A stretch of DNA of 64,000 nt from Selaginella moellendorffii (Eukaryota; Streptophyta; Lycopodiopsida; Selaginellales; Selaginellaceae): the NCBI RefSeq assembly GCF_000143415.4, contig NW_003314264.1, forward strand, positions 746,014 to 810,013, given 5' to 3'. The notes beneath the pieces were generated by a model. That model was not told where the DNA came from and made no database searches. It saw only the letters and a program-made list of their open reading frames with translations. The position numbers and the translations under genes are program-made. Positions 47,162 through 59,010 of the stretch are shown here, piece after piece. The number at the start of each line of letters is the position of its first letter. Position 1 is the stretch's first letter.

Positions 47162-48205
47162 ATGGATAGCGTCGTGTGCTCCGCTAGGGTTTTGGGGCCC
47201 CGGAGCGTCATTCCTTCGTTTCGGCCGCATTGTCAGCCCCAGCGCCAGAGGACGCAGCAGCGATTTCGTCTCAGTGAGTAATCGATTTGCGCAGATTGCG
47301 TAGAAATCTGAGAGGAGAAATCTCGCTGTTTTTCCAGGCATTGTCGCGGTTTCCAGCAATGACTTTAAGACTGGAACGGAGATTGAGATTGACAATGCGC
47401 CCTGGCGCGTCATCGGTGAGTTTTTCTTGTTTGATAGATATTTTCCAGGGAGAATGACCGCATTGTTTGTAGAGTTTTTGCATGTCAAGCCTGGCAAAGG
47501 CTCTGCCTTTGTGCGAACCAAGCTAAAGAATTGCATCACTGGCAACACTGTGGAGCGGACGTTTCGGGCAGGAGAAGTTGTAAGTGTTTTCCTATATTCT
47601 CAAGGAACAAGCATTGACGAGCTTCTCATTTTCTCTCTAGCTAGAAGACGCCACAGTCCAGAAGAACGTAAAGCAGTTCACTTACAGAGATGGCGATCAG
47701 TACGTTTTCATGGACATGGTAAGAGCTAATCGAGAATTCATCTTGCGCCTTTCGAGAATTTTTTTTCTTGTAGGTTTCTTTTGAGGAATCTCGCTTGAAT
47801 GCCAAAGAAATTGGAGACAAAGCAAACTGGCTGCGTGAAGGAATGGACTGCACAGTTGTGTCGTGGAAAAATCGGGTATGTCTGTCCCGTTTGTGTTCTC
47901 CCTTGTTTCAATATGTTTTAACTCGATCTCACGACGCAGATTCTCGAGGTAGACTTGCCAATCGCTGTGAAATACAAAGTCGTCCAAACGGATCCAGGAG
48001 TTAAAGGAAACAGAGAGTCAGGTATAGATGAATTCAAGGGATCCTGTCTAGGTTTCGTGAAAGATTTTGTTCATCTTCAGGTGGAACGAAACCGGCAACA
48101 CTGGACACTGGAGCTGTGGTTAACGTCCCGCTGTTCGTGGATGAAGGGGAGGAGATTATCATCGATACGCGCACTGGGGAGTACATGAGTCGCGCAAAAT
48201 CTTAA
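47162..48205 (+). CDS. efp: Elongation factor P, plastid-targeted
   Basis: Seven exons (47162-47273, 47338-47415, 47473-47579, 47641-47718, 47774-47875, 47940-48021, 48081-48205) give 227 residues. Exon 1 is an Arg/Gln/Ser-rich transit peptide. The mature part shows the three EF-P barrels: [12 protein letters not shown] and [19 protein letters not shown] (with the modified-Lys loop PGKG), then [15 protein letters not shown], then [26 protein letters not shown] binds stalled ribosomes near the E site and restores peptide bonding at proline runs. The transit peptide and bacterial-type sequence point to the chloroplast. Confidence 0.93.
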
Positions 48206-48375
48206 GAGTAAGTTGTCCTCTGCGATCCAAATTTTGTAGGAGCTGTGTTAGTGGATCGCTTCCATGGCCTCCTCAACAAAGAAGTCCAGTTTTTGGAGAA
48301 ATGTAGCAAGGAAGATCAGGTATCGATCGCATCTTTTTTGAATTTAAGGATATTCCTGTCTCCCGCGCTTCTACT

Positions 48376-50337
48376 TTAGGGCTTTTGAGCTGCGATAACG
48401 CTCGCGAGCACGGCGTAGGAGCTCGATCTCCTGGGCTCCAGCGCGATAGCTTCCCTCGCAGCTCGCTTCGCCCTCTCAAGATCACTGTGCGTCCGGCACG
48501 ACCCCAGGAAGCTCATCCAGATGAGAAGATTGGGACGCCCGCCGGGGATCCTGCCCATGAATCGCTCCGCCTCGGCGAGCGCCCCCAATCGCCCCAGCAG
48601 GTCGATCACGCAGCCAAAGTGCTCCACCTTGGGCTGGATGCCGTGGTCCAGCCGCATGGACGCGAATTGGCGCAGGCATTCCTCGAGCATCCCGGCGTGG
48701 CTGCAGGAATTGAGCACCGAGACGAAGAGCGCCGGGTGGATCTTGACGCCTTCTTGCTGCATCCTCCCCAGGATCTTCATCGCTTGCCCGAGGCGGCCGC
48801 GATGCGCATACGCCCCAAACAGCGTGCTCCAGGCGAGCTCGTTCTTGTTCTTGGCGGGCATCCCATCAAATATTCCTTGGGCGATGGCCAGGCAACCGCA
48901 CCGCCCGTACATGTCCACCAGGGATGTGGCCACCACGGCTTCTTGCTCGAGCCCTAGCGCGGCGGCGAGCGCGTGGATCGATCGCCCCTCGGCGAGCGCC
49001 GAGAGATTCGCGCAGCCGTCGAGGACCGCCGCGAATGTGAGCTTGCTGGGGCGGATCCCGGCGATTTGCATGCCGCGGAAGATCGCCAGCGCCTCCTTCC
49101 ATCGCCCGTGCTGCGCGAAGGCGCCGATGATCGTGTTGGACGACACCAGGGATTCGTCGCCACGGTGCTCGCGGAAGATCGCCGCTGCTCGATCCAGTCG
49201 CCCGCATCGGCCGTAGAGATGGAGCACGCAGTTGATCAGCACTGGGTTCTCGATCACCAGCAGCCCAATTTCCAGCGCGATCGCGTGGATCGCCTCGCCG
49301 GCCTCGAGCGCTTCCAGATTCGCGCACGCGGTGAGCGCGAGCACGCAGCTCACATTGTCCGGCGCGATCGATCCGGTGGAGATCATCTCCTGGAACAGCG
49401 CCAGTGCCTCCTCGTCTCTCTCCTGCTGGATGCAAGCGCTCATCATCGTGTTCCACGAGATCACGCACTGGCTCGCGTAGATCTCCCGGAAGACCCCGCG
49501 CGCCTCCGCGAGATTGCCAGACTTCCCATACATGTTGATCACGGCATTTGCCGCGAGAGGATTCTCTCGCAGGAATCCAGCGTCGGAAGCGATCCTATGG
49601 ATGATCCTCCCGTCCTCCACATCCGAGCAAGCGCCCAGGACGCTGACGATCGTAACAGCATTCGCGCGAAATCCCCCCTGTTGCATCGATCGAAAGCAAA
49701 GAATCGCATCGCGGTTTTGCCCGGTCTTGGCAAATGCGTGGATCATACTTGTCCAGGTGATAAGATCTCTCTCGCGCATCCCAGCGAAGATCCCAGCGGC
49801 GGATCCGGCGCTGCCACACCTCCCATACATGCTGATAATCGCATTTCCCAGCTTTGTCGCATGGGATCGGCCGAATCCACTCGCCAGGATCTGGAAGTAG
49901 ATCGCCTCTCCCAGCCGCGCGCTCGAGCAGGCGCCAAGAACAGTGATGAAGGTGATTGGATCGGCGCGCTCGCCATCGAGCAGCATCCTGCGGTAGAATC
50001 GCAGCGCCGTGGAGGATTGCCCGGCGTCGGCATAGGCGCCGATCGCCGCGGTCCACAGCACGACGCTCCTCCTGCCCGGGATTCGATCAAACACCTCGAT
50101 CGCGTCACGGAGGCTGTGGCAGCGGAGATACATGTGGAAGAGATGCGCGGCGAGAAAGGGATTGGAGGATTCCAGGAGGCCCGCGGAATGGGCGATGATC
50201 CGGGCGTGGATCGCCCAGCCATCGTCCAGCGATCGCGAGCTCCCGCAAGCGCGCAAGAGAGAGCAGTAGCCCTCGGCGTCGATCGATCGCTTGGCTTCCA
50301 TTCTCTGCAGCGCGCGCCATATCGACGAAGAGGGCAT
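48376..50337 (-). CDS. PPR protein 2, PLS-like, intronless
   Basis: 653 residues. Repeats include AHLFHMYLRCHSLRDAIEVF, AIISMYGRCGSAGSAAGIF and LVDMYGRCGCLAIAQGIFD, each followed by a W-x-x-x-I/L-x-A-F/Y signature, with a final E-like region (EHFGCVIDLLGRLGALAEA). No DYW deaminase domain. It is probably organellar and RNA-binding, with an unknown target. It lies 170 bp from the end of the convergent EF-P gene and 98 bp from the divergent AAA ATPase gene. Confidence 0.9.
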   Translation of the reverse strand: MPSSSIWRALQRMEAKRSIDAEGYCSLLRACGSSRSLDDGWAIHARIIAHSAGLLESSNPFLAAHLFHMYLRCHSLRDAIEVFDRIPGRRSVVLWTAAIGAYADAGQSSTALRFYRRMLLDGERADPITFITVLGACSSARLGEAIYFQILASGFGRSHATKLGNAIISMYGRCGSAGSAAGIFAGMRERDLITWTSMIHAFAKTGQNRDAILCFRSMQQGGFRANAVTIVSVLGACSDVEDGRIIHRIASDAGFLRENPLAANAVINMYGKSGNLAEARGVFREIYASQCVISWNTMMSACIQQERDEEALALFQEMISTGSIAPDNVSCVLALTACANLEALEAGEAIHAIALEIGLLVIENPVLINCVLHLYGRCGRLDRAAAIFREHRGDESLVSSNTIIGAFAQHGRWKEALAIFRGMQIAGIRPSKLTFAAVLDGCANLSALAEGRSIHALAAALGLEQEAVVATSLVDMYGRCGCLAIAQGIFDGMPAKNKNELAWSTLFGAYAHRGRLGQAMKILGRMQQEGVKIHPALFVSVLNSCSHAGMLEECLRQFASMRLDHGIQPKVEHFGCVIDLLGRLGALAEAERFMGRIPGGRPNLLIWMSFLGSCRTHSDLERAKRAAREAIALEPRRSSSYAVLASVIAAQKP

Positions 50338-50435
50338 GCATTGGGAATATTCTCCAGGTCCAGCTCAAAAAGAATCTTTCAATGACCTTTTAATGTGACG
50401 TTTCTTGCAGTATGGGAATTAGGGCTTAATGCGCG
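50338..50435. promoter_or_regulatory. 98-bp bidirectional promoter region
   Basis: Only 98 bp separate the start codons of PPR protein 2 (minus) and the AAA ATPase (plus). Transcription starts must overlap or lie within coding sequence. No TATA box is evident. Confidence 0.5.
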
Positions 50436-52829
50436 ATGATGCTTGTCCGCGGGATTCGTAGCGGCCGCGCGGCATCGGCGCTTCGCGCGACGCTCATCGG
50501 TAAGATTCTAGCTGCTGGCGATTCTCTAGAACTCACGATCGCGCGCGCTATTGCAGGATGCTCGCAAATCGGCCATGGCGCCCGAGGCTTCGCTGGAGGG
50601 AGCGAAGCCGCCGATTCCTCTCCCGGCGGCAGCTGGGGGACTCTCTCGGTGGGAATCCTGTTTGGAGCTGCTGCCCTGTACTCACAACCGGCATTTAGCG
50701 ACAGCAAAGTTGTGAGTGTGATTGTGAGCTTGCATGAAGATGTTCTGATTGGTTTTTCTTCTCTTTTGTCTAGTCCGGAGGATTCTTCTCGAGCAAAGTA
50801 TCGGGAGGAAACTCGACTTCTTCGGACGATATGGAGAAGACACTGGAGGAAGTTCGCGAAGGATTGCGGGAACGATTGCGACCCTTGAAAATGCACGCTC
50901 TTCCTCCTATTACCGTCGTTTCTAGAGGGCAGCAGGTACCACGAATGCATCTTTCCCTTTCTATGGTCTTTTAATTGTTACTTCATTGTAACTAACAGGT
51001 TGCGGTCAGGTTTCCCGTGCCTCCAACTTGCGACACTTACCGGCTTGTCGTTGATCTGGTTTCTCATCTTGGTGGTGATGTGGATCTGGCCGTGAGAGCT
51101 TCCAGCAGGTAGTGTAGAGACACAGTTGCGGCGATTTGATCTCTTCGTTTGTTCTGAATCAGTGCAGTTGCTCGACAGTTGGTAGTTTCCCATCCTGATC
51201 GAAACAGCGACAAAGTTTCTACGGACAGGCTTTGCGTTGTCATCTTCGAACCTCTCATAGGGGAGAAATCGTCGGTACGTTTGTTTGCTTTTAGATGAGA
51301 ACTTGATGAGTGCGTGCAGTTGCAGGAAATAGAGTTTTTAAGAAAAGGGAAGCTGAGTTCGGCGGAGCTTGACACGGTGATAAGTACTGTACGCACAGCT
51401 GCCGGTATCAACGTAGAGCCAGCGCCAAAAGTGAGAATTTTTAAGGGAGAAGTGAATGGAAGAAAAGTTAAGCGAGCTTTAGACGCTTTGGATAAGCTTG
51501 GAGTTAAGGTCTATGGCCTTGACATGGAGAGTGGCGAGACTGAGGCGGAAGGTCTCACGTGGCAAAGTATTGCAGGATATCACGAGCAAAAGAGGTACTT
51601 TTTCTTTTCTTTGTTGTTATCCAGCTTACGTGTGTGATACAGGGAGATAGAAGATAACGTCCTCCTAGCTCTAAAACGTCCAGAAGTTTATGACAGTATT
51701 GCAAGAGGAACTAAGGAAAAGTTTGAGTCTAATAGACCACGCGCAGTCTTGTTTGAAGGACCTCCAGGTAGGTTTTAGAAACTGAAGCGGACCTTCTCAT
51801 TCTTTCCGTTTACACAGGTTGTGGAAAGACTTCATGTGCGAGAGTTATAGCCAGTCAAGCGGTATGTGTCATGTCTTCAATAAGCTTGTTTTCTTGTTCG
51901 CTGACTGGATTGTAATGCCAAAAACAGGGTGTTCCTTTGTTGTATGTGCCTCTGGAAGTTGTGACATCCAAATATTATGGAGAGAGCGAACGCTTGCTTT
52001 CTTCCGTGTTTAATGCGGGAAATGATTTCCCGGATGGCGCAATTGTGTTTCTGGATGAGGTATATCGAGCTTTTTTGTTTAATCCATATTTCAGCAATGG
52101 ACCTTACAGATTGATTCGTTGGCAACGAGCCGAGATAGTGATATGCACGAAGCCACCAGAAGAATGCTGTCAGTCCTCTTGAGACAGGTACAAGATTTTT
52201 TTCGTCTAGCTTTCCCGGTATTTAGACTGGTTATCTTACTTGGGAGAAGATGGATGGATTCGAGCAAGATAAACGGATTGTTGTCATCGCGGCAACAAAT
52301 CGGAAACAAGATCTTGATCCGGCGCTGCTCAGGTCCGCTTCCAAGTTTTGAATCAGTCGGAGTCTTACCGTTTTTTGGCAGCCGGTTCGATGCTTCAATC
52401 ACTTTCGATTTGCCTGATTTACAAACAAGAGAGGAAATTGTAGCACAGTATGCGAGGCACTTAAGCCGGAAGGAATTGTCCTCTGTTGCAGCCACAAGTG
52501 AAGGGTACAATGCACACTTTTATGAGTACTGGTTTTGAACTTTTCTTCATCCAGGATGTCAGGTCGCGATCTTCGTGACGTTTGTCAACAAGCAGAACGA
52601 AAGTGGGCTTCTAAGGTGAATTTCATTTTTATTATTAGGAAAGATCTTACGTCTTCGATTCCTGCAGCTAATCAAGGGACTCGTTGGAAATCCACCCACG
52701 CACGAACTTCCTCCTGTTCAAGAGTACATGGAGTCGGCTGCTAAGCGGCGAAGGACACTCGTGAAATGGGCCGAAGAGCAGGTTGTACAGCAATCCTCCA
52801 AAGCTAAAGTAGCTCTCAGTACAAGCTAA
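50436..52829 (+). CDS. AAA-type ATPase, probably mitochondrial
   Basis: Thirteen exons (50436-50711, 50774-50935, 50999-51108, 51163-51274, 51320-51594, 51643-51767, 51818-51861, 51928-52059, 52110-52187, 52250-52332, 52382-52504, 52555-52615, 52668-52829) give 580 residues. The Arg/Ala-rich N-terminus (MMLVRGIRSGRAASALRA) suggests a mitochondrial presequence, followed by a possible membrane segment (LSVGILFGAAALYS). The ATPase core has Walker A GPPGCGKTS, Walker B GAIVFLDEIDS, sensor AATNRKQDLDPAL and SRFD. It probably unfolds or remodels proteins at an organelle membrane. The 57 nt from GTAAGATTC to TATTGCAG in exon 1 has good splice signals and is a multiple of three, so an alternative 561-residue form is possible. 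Confidence 0.87.
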
Positions 52830-52970
52830 AGAAAAAAGGGAGTTTCTTCTATCGCCCTTTTTCCTGATGACACTGGTTGGATGTTGGCTTCACCTCTTAG
52901 ATAAGTCTGAGAATCGCTTCAAGGAGCGCGAGTCCAAAAACATGCCTGAAGTGAAGAAGCTGTCATCAAG

Positions 52971-54217
52971 TCAGATCATCAAGCCTGGTAAGTCGTCGTC
53001 CTCCTCGTCAGTATCAAACTTCTCACTGTCAGGTGCGTAGCTTCTGTTTTGGAGAGCTCTCTTTCTCAGCACGTAGACGTTAAAGTAGTAGCTTACCAGC
53101 TCCTCCCGGCTCCTCCTTCCCGCGAAGGAAGCTTGGAGGTCCGGCCAAAGCTTCTCCTCCTTGTCCCCGCGGCAGCTTCTCACGATCGCCGCAAACTCAG
53201 CTTGCTCTTGCCTGCTCCACTTGGCCGACTTGATCAAGCTCTCCCCCATTGAGTGAAACCCCCACTCGCGGAAGACGTCATCTCCCAGCTCGAGCTTGAG
53301 CTTCCTGCGTTGCTCGTTGACGTGTAGCTTCACAGAGTCTTCCGAGCTATCGTCCGCGCTGAAGCACGTACTAGCGGTATGGCTTCGGCTTCCCGCCACC
53401 CTTTTGGACCAGACCACTCTTCCTAGAAAGAGCTTTGAGTCATCGTCGTCGGCATGGAGAGCCACAGTGGAAGGAACTTTGGCTTGAAAGCTTGGTCCGA
53501 TTGGGACGCTCTCAGGCTCCGAGGAACTTGGAGGCTGAGGTTTGGGTCGAGGTGTGAGAGAGCGAAGGCTATACTTGGAAGGTCGTCGTGCTCTAGTGTT
53601 ATCGTATCTCTGTACGTAAAAATACATACGAAGACGTCAGTTAGTTATTAAATGACATAAACCATTGGATTGATTAATTGTACCTTTTGGTGGTTGTCTT
53701 GCCTCTGGAGGCGACCCAAGAATGCCCTGATTGTAGCTTGGAATTTCCCACTGTCCCCTTCACGGAGGGCTGCATTTCCTGGATCCAGAGCCAGCTTCCT
53801 CAAATGGGCCAGGGCCTCTTTGACATGAGAGTGAATTGGAGGCTTTAAGGCCTCTTTGACATGAGAGTGGATTGAAGGCTTTTCATTTGGATCAACACTG
53901 GCTTTGGTGACATTTGCAGATGTAGCACCAGCACCAAAGACCCTGCCACTCTCAAAAGCCTTGAGGTACTTCAGATAGACTAACTTGACACTAGGCCCAC
54001 AATGTGGTGGCAACCCTATTGAGGCTGCCACATCCCCCCACTTTCTAGACCCACTAGTTTTAGAGTACCCACCTGACTCTTTCACCTTGTCTAGCAAGAG
54101 TGCAAGGTTCACCTTATTACCTGCTATGAATACTGGAAGTGGTCTCTGCCCAAGTGCTCTTCTAGCTTGTAATGCCCACTCAACCTCCTTCTCAAATGCA
54201 TCATTTCTAATTTCCAT
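52971..54217 (-). CDS. ARID-domain DNA-binding protein
   Basis: Two exons (53684-54217 and 52971-53609) give 390 residues. The N-terminal half holds an ARID (AT-rich interaction) domain: RPLPVFIAGNKVNLALLL, KESGGYSKTSGSRKWGDVA, then PSVKLVYLKYL. The C-terminal half has a SANT-like region (WSRQEQAEFAAIV and WPDLQASFAGRRSREELV) and an acidic end. Plant ARID proteins with such tails act in chromatin complexes in the nucleus. A 36-bp tandem duplication (53813-53884) adds a 12-residue repeat (PxIHSHVKEAL) between the two halves. Confidence 0.82.
53813..53884 (-). repeat. 36-bp tandem duplication in the ARID gene
   Basis: Two units of 36 bp differing at a few bases, in frame. They encode two copies of IHSHVKEAL. 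Confidence 0.88.
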
Positions 54218-55757
54218 TGCTTCCCTTGGCAGCCCTAAAGCCCACTTCTAGGGTTTTACATACTCAAAAGTTGCAAAGTGATTTCATTCTTGGCAGGATT
54301 TGAGCCTAAGACTCTTGCACTTATGAAGTATATATTTTGCATATAAGGTAAGAAAGCTACTTTTTGGAGTTTGTATAGCTCTTTGCCTCTTCACATCAAA
54401 TCAAATTTATAAACTAGTATCAAAAGAATCCAAAATCATTCTAAATTCCACAAACATCACTAAAATTTACCTAAAACCACTTCAAATTGTACACAAATCA
54501 CTAAATCTATTGATATATTTGTAAGTCTGACCAATCTTGTAACATCATCACAATAGAAAGCCCATGTTTCTTGTCCAACATTGTCAATATAATCACACTT
54601 CTTATTTAAGCGACTTGGAGGGCAATGGGTTTTTGAAGGTGAATCTAAAGTGCAACTTTTCAAGTTCTACAAAAATTATACCCAATTTGCATTATTAACC
54701 ATAAATGCCAAAGGATACATCTTTAGCATTTACTCTAATTAGAGATGCTCTATATGCAATAAACAAGCATCTGTCATCTTTCTTTACAAAGAAGTGTAAT
54801 TACTGAGATTGCTTGTGATGAGCATATTCGTAAATTTTTTGAGTAGCTTTTTCCTTCCCACTCCATGCTTTTATATAGGATATATTCATACCCCTAATCT
54901 AAATGGAAAAAGCTCTTTTATTCAAATGTATGGAAATGAGACCAAGAAACCAAGGGAGCTCTGTATAAGAGTTTTTTTTCCTTCCTATATGATGGGATAT
55001 TTTCTTCCTGGCTCTGGTCATGTTTTTCAGGACTCTTACTACCATATCCGGGCCTTCCACAATGACTGCCTTTGACGAGGCCATGCGATTGAGCTTTGCA
55101 TTAGTGCAGCTTGATTGATTTGCTGTACACTATATTCATGATTTCTTGTGAATATGTTGATGAGACAAGCTAGCCAATCTCTCCAACACTAAATTATGAA
55201 GCCTCTAAAAACAACTATTGCTTTTACAGTATATCATGTATTTTTTCTTTTCCAATGCAATCACCAAAAGCTTAAAGTATAATTTTCTTTTTAGACTGTT
55301 TACATCATTCTTTTCCAGAAATTCTTGCACTGCTATTTCTTGTGCTACCACTAATTAAGCAGCTTACAAGAATCCACAACGCAATGAAGCTGCCAAAGAT
55401 AAAAGTAGTGCAACTCAATCTTCTTTCAATAAAAAATTGTAAATGCACCAAAGCTTAATGTCTTATTCAAGGATTTTCAAAGGCTTGCTACTACCTTTAG
55501 TGTAAAGACTTGTCATATCGGTGACAAACAAAGCACTAGAGCTCTGTTTTGGATCTTTGAGCTATGATTCCATCATAGTAATGCTTGCTCTCAGATCAGG
55601 AAAGAAATTTTAGTAAAGAACTTTCTAGCACTTTAATAGTTTGGATGTTCTAATTTGGCTATCCAAATGTTGTGGTTATAGAAGGAAAAAAAAAAGAAAA
55701 GAAAAAGAAGTGAAGATTTCATTGCACATAGCTTGCTTGATTTTTTCTTTTACTTCA
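54218..55757. other. A+T-rich intergenic sequence
   Basis: No coding frame, RNA gene or known repeat recognised. It lies upstream of the ARID gene, so its promoter should be in the first few hundred bases. Confidence 0.4.
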
Positions 55758-56043
55758 ATGCTTTATTTCGTTAAAGTGGAACTTTTCATTATCCCACTTA
55801 TGGTGTGTGGCCACATGCTATTTTTATAACAACAATAAAAAATTGAAGTTTTAACTTTATAATTTATAAATTAAAAACTTTTCATATGATTTTGTGTTAT
55901 AATATTGTGAAATATAAAAATAAATTAAAAAACTGATAGAAATATTAATAAATATTAATTAAGTACTAAGAAATGGCATGTGGACACATGCTAATTAATG
56001 TCCCACTTTACTGAATAAGTTCCACTTTAACGAAATAAAGCAT
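55758..56043. mobile_element. 286-bp MITE-like derivative of the TIR transposon
   Basis: Terminal repeats (ATGCTTTATTTCG...) match the 10.8-kb element at 11 of 13 outer positions. The left inner flank (CATTATCCCACTT) matches the left end of the large element and the right inner flank (TTTACTGAATAA) matches its right end, so this is an internal-deletion derivative. Two palindromes, at 55800-55821 and 55974-55995, are its only other recognisable content; the middle is A+T-rich. The target duplication is ambiguous: TTCA occurs on both sides but with a one-base offset. Confidence 0.85.
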
Positions 56044-56459
56044 ATTCAAGTTGCTTACATTGGTAGTGGGGAGTGACAATACATCTGTTCAGAAGAATGT
56101 TCCCATCTTGAAATGTCATTTTTGATTTATATTCCAAATAAAGACTCAAGGAATGGGAAGAGATAAAAAACACTTTCATTTTTCTAGCTATAAATGTTTC
56201 ATTCTTGTCACCAGTGGTACCTTTAAGTTCTAGAGTGTTACTTTAAATAAAATTTCTCTAATACTGGGAAAACTAAACAGAATGACAACATGACTAAAGT
56301 TATGATTCCCAATTTATGAGATGGATGCTTATGGCCATGATGGACATAGCTTCCCCCCAAGGTGCTAGAAGTAGTGCAAATTTTGGAGTCATTAGGACTT
56401 GCCTAATATAATTTTAAAGCATATTTCACAGAGAGTGTAAGATTTCTTGCTGCTTACTT

Positions 56460-56600
56460 GAAACTAGAAATGGCCTCTACCCAAGTGCTCTTTTTTTGTA
56501 ATACCTTCCCAATTTTCTTCTCAAATGCATCATTTGTAATCAATTTTAGTCCCCTTAGTGGTTGTATTAGGGCTCTAGCCTCAACCCTCTCTCACACTTT
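56460..56600 (-). pseudogene. Fragment resembling the ARID gene start
   Basis: Matches 54129-54270 in the same orientation (cccaagtgctctt, ttctcaaatgcatcattt, ccctaaagccc-type end) at reduced identity. It is too decayed to code. A duplicated piece of exon 1 and leader. Confidence 0.55.
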
Positions 56601-58823
56601 CTTCTGCTCATGCAATCTTTATTCTCTTATGCTCAAGCATGGCTTTGATGAAAGATGGTGGAATATTTTGGGATAAAAAAAATCTTAGGATCAGGCAACC
56701 ACAAAGAAAGTAAAGAGAGGCAAAAAGTAAAGATGCAACCAAGGATATCAAGGACTAACTTGAGCTGTTGCCTCAAAAGAAATATTCCAAACTCTCCCAA
56801 GTAAGCCTCAAAGTCCCAAACAAAGAAAGTGGAAGTGATGCTTGTAAGTAATAATTGTGATAGCATGAAGAGATGAATGACAGTGGTGGCCAAATGGTGA
56901 GAGGATAGTGGCGGGGGTCTTTTAGCATGTGATGGTTATTAAGTGTCTTTGCAATTCATATAATTGTCATAGAAGAGAAAATTATGTGCAGCTAGTACGT
57001 GGCATTTGCTACTTTTGGTGTTGTGGAGAGTGTGTTTCACCAACAACATCTGTCCATCAAAAGTGCTTGGCATTCTGTCAGGATCAGGTGCAACCAACAC
57101 CAACTGCTGTAGAAATCAGCTGCTATAGTGTCTAGAAATTTGCCAAAAGATCACTACATTGAGATAGTTTACACCATATCTTTGTATTTCCACTGTGTAA
57201 TGCTGTGCTGGACATGATGTAGTCGAATCCCCAATATTGTATGAGAGATATGGAATAGAATATAAGCAGACAATTGAAAGACAATGATGCAGCTGGTAAA
57301 CAGGTGAGTGAATGGTGACTATGAATAGATGACATTTAAGAGTATGATGTGTAGAATGAAGTGATGTGGAGAAAACTGGGACAAAGAAGTAAACATAGAA
57401 GAAACTTGACCTTCTGGATGAATACCTTGAGAACAGAACTCAAGGAAGATCTTAGTTCTCCAGAGGAAAACATAATTTATAACAAAATAGAAAGCTGGAA
57501 GAAAGAAAAGAAAGAGAAAAGAAACACTAGAGATACTTCTTTAAGTTTTTTATTTAGTTTTACTATTTTACTATATAAATATACTCATATGAGTTTTGGA
57601 TGTAGTCCAACTTCATAGCTTTTTACATGAGGTTATTTGTTAGTGAGATACTTAGAGAGAGCTTTGGATGACCTATAAACATAGAAGAAACAAACCTCTT
57701 TCATATGCTTGCCAGGAAAAGGTGGTGCTGGATCCAACATTGTGACTGAAGTTTTACCTCATGCTTGGATCTCTCACCTAGTCATGGCATCTTGGTAAGA
57801 AATAAGATGAAAGAAAATATAATAAAATGGCAAGAGAAGAAAAAAAAACTTACAAGCATGCCAACATTGGGGTTGTGCTACAACACTTAAACAGTGCCAT
57901 GGCTTGGCTATAGCCAGGCACAGCCAGCTATGGCATCTCAATTGTTAGCTTGGAAAGAGGGCAGCCATGGCAGCAATACTGAGAAAAAAAGGTGCCATGG
58001 CAGCCAACATTTACCCTAACATAATAATAAACTGTTAGCCATCTATATGGTAGAGCCATAAACAACACTTATGACATCCAACACAACCAAGTGATGAATC
58101 CAAGCTTATAAATGTTTTTTAAGTTTTTTGAGGTTGTAGGTCTGGCCTTGTTTCTTCTTGACTGCCATGAGGCAAGGTAAACTATCAGGTCTAAACCTCC
58201 CCCAGTGAACGATTTCCAGGAAATGAATGGACTCCATGGAATCTTGTGTTCATAGTCTCGATTTCCATACCAATCCACCATTGCATTTGTCAAGTGATAT
58301 AGATGTATCCTTATCTCCAGCTTGAAGCCACAAGTGTTTGATGTGGGACGATACAAGGTCATCCCATTTCTCCAATTGCGATGGTTTTCTTGATCCTAAG
58401 AATCCTTACTTGCTCTCTCTTGTCCAAAGTCCTACTAGTCCATCTTCCTCATGGGCATACAGAATTCTTCTTCCGAATGAGGATGAGCTAATGATCGTGG
58501 TGCATCTGACAAGGCTAGAACTGGTAAGTGTGTATAGCAGCACCATTGAGAAAAACTTAATCATTTCCGAGACACTGAAAATGAGCAGCAATCCTCACTC
58601 AACCTAAAAACTACTTTACAGCGATAAAATTTAAGAAAAAACTTATATATACTCAATAAATTAAAAATTTGTTATGCATTGCATGCAGCAATGCTTGCTT
58701 AATAGTAGTGTCATACTTATTTAGTATTTTGAATAATCCAATTAATCAATCTGTCCATCTCACCATGATCACCTTGTCCCGTGGCTGCCAGATGCGCTGG
58801 ATCTCTATCCATATTGCCTTGAA
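56601..58823. other. Intergenic sequence without recognised genes
   Basis: Short open frames only. Near 57880-57990 several copies of gccatggc/cagccatgg words occur, but no ordered repeat. Nothing convincing. Confidence 0.35.
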
Positions 58824-59010
58824 ATTATAAACATGTTTATAATTTATAAATCAAGATTAATCTTATTGCATATAAACCATTAGATGGTAGAATAAAAAGA
58901 ATACTAGGAAGTGTTTAGGAAAGTTTATAAATTATAAATATGTTTATAAAGTATAAATACAAGATTAATCTAAATGAATAACAACCGTTAGATGGTAGAA
59001 TATTCTCAAA
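58824..59010. repeat. Imperfect direct repeat, about 80 bp each
   Basis: 58824-58905 and 58929-59010 share AATTATAAA, ATGTTTATAA, AAGATTAATCT and GTTAGATGGTAGAATA. Non-coding, A+T-rich. Confidence 0.7.

Noticed and set aside
46452-47303. 283-codon frame reading through the 81-bp duplication
   Set aside because: Out of frame with the PPR protein and with EF-P; it stays open only because the repeat unit is a multiple of three.
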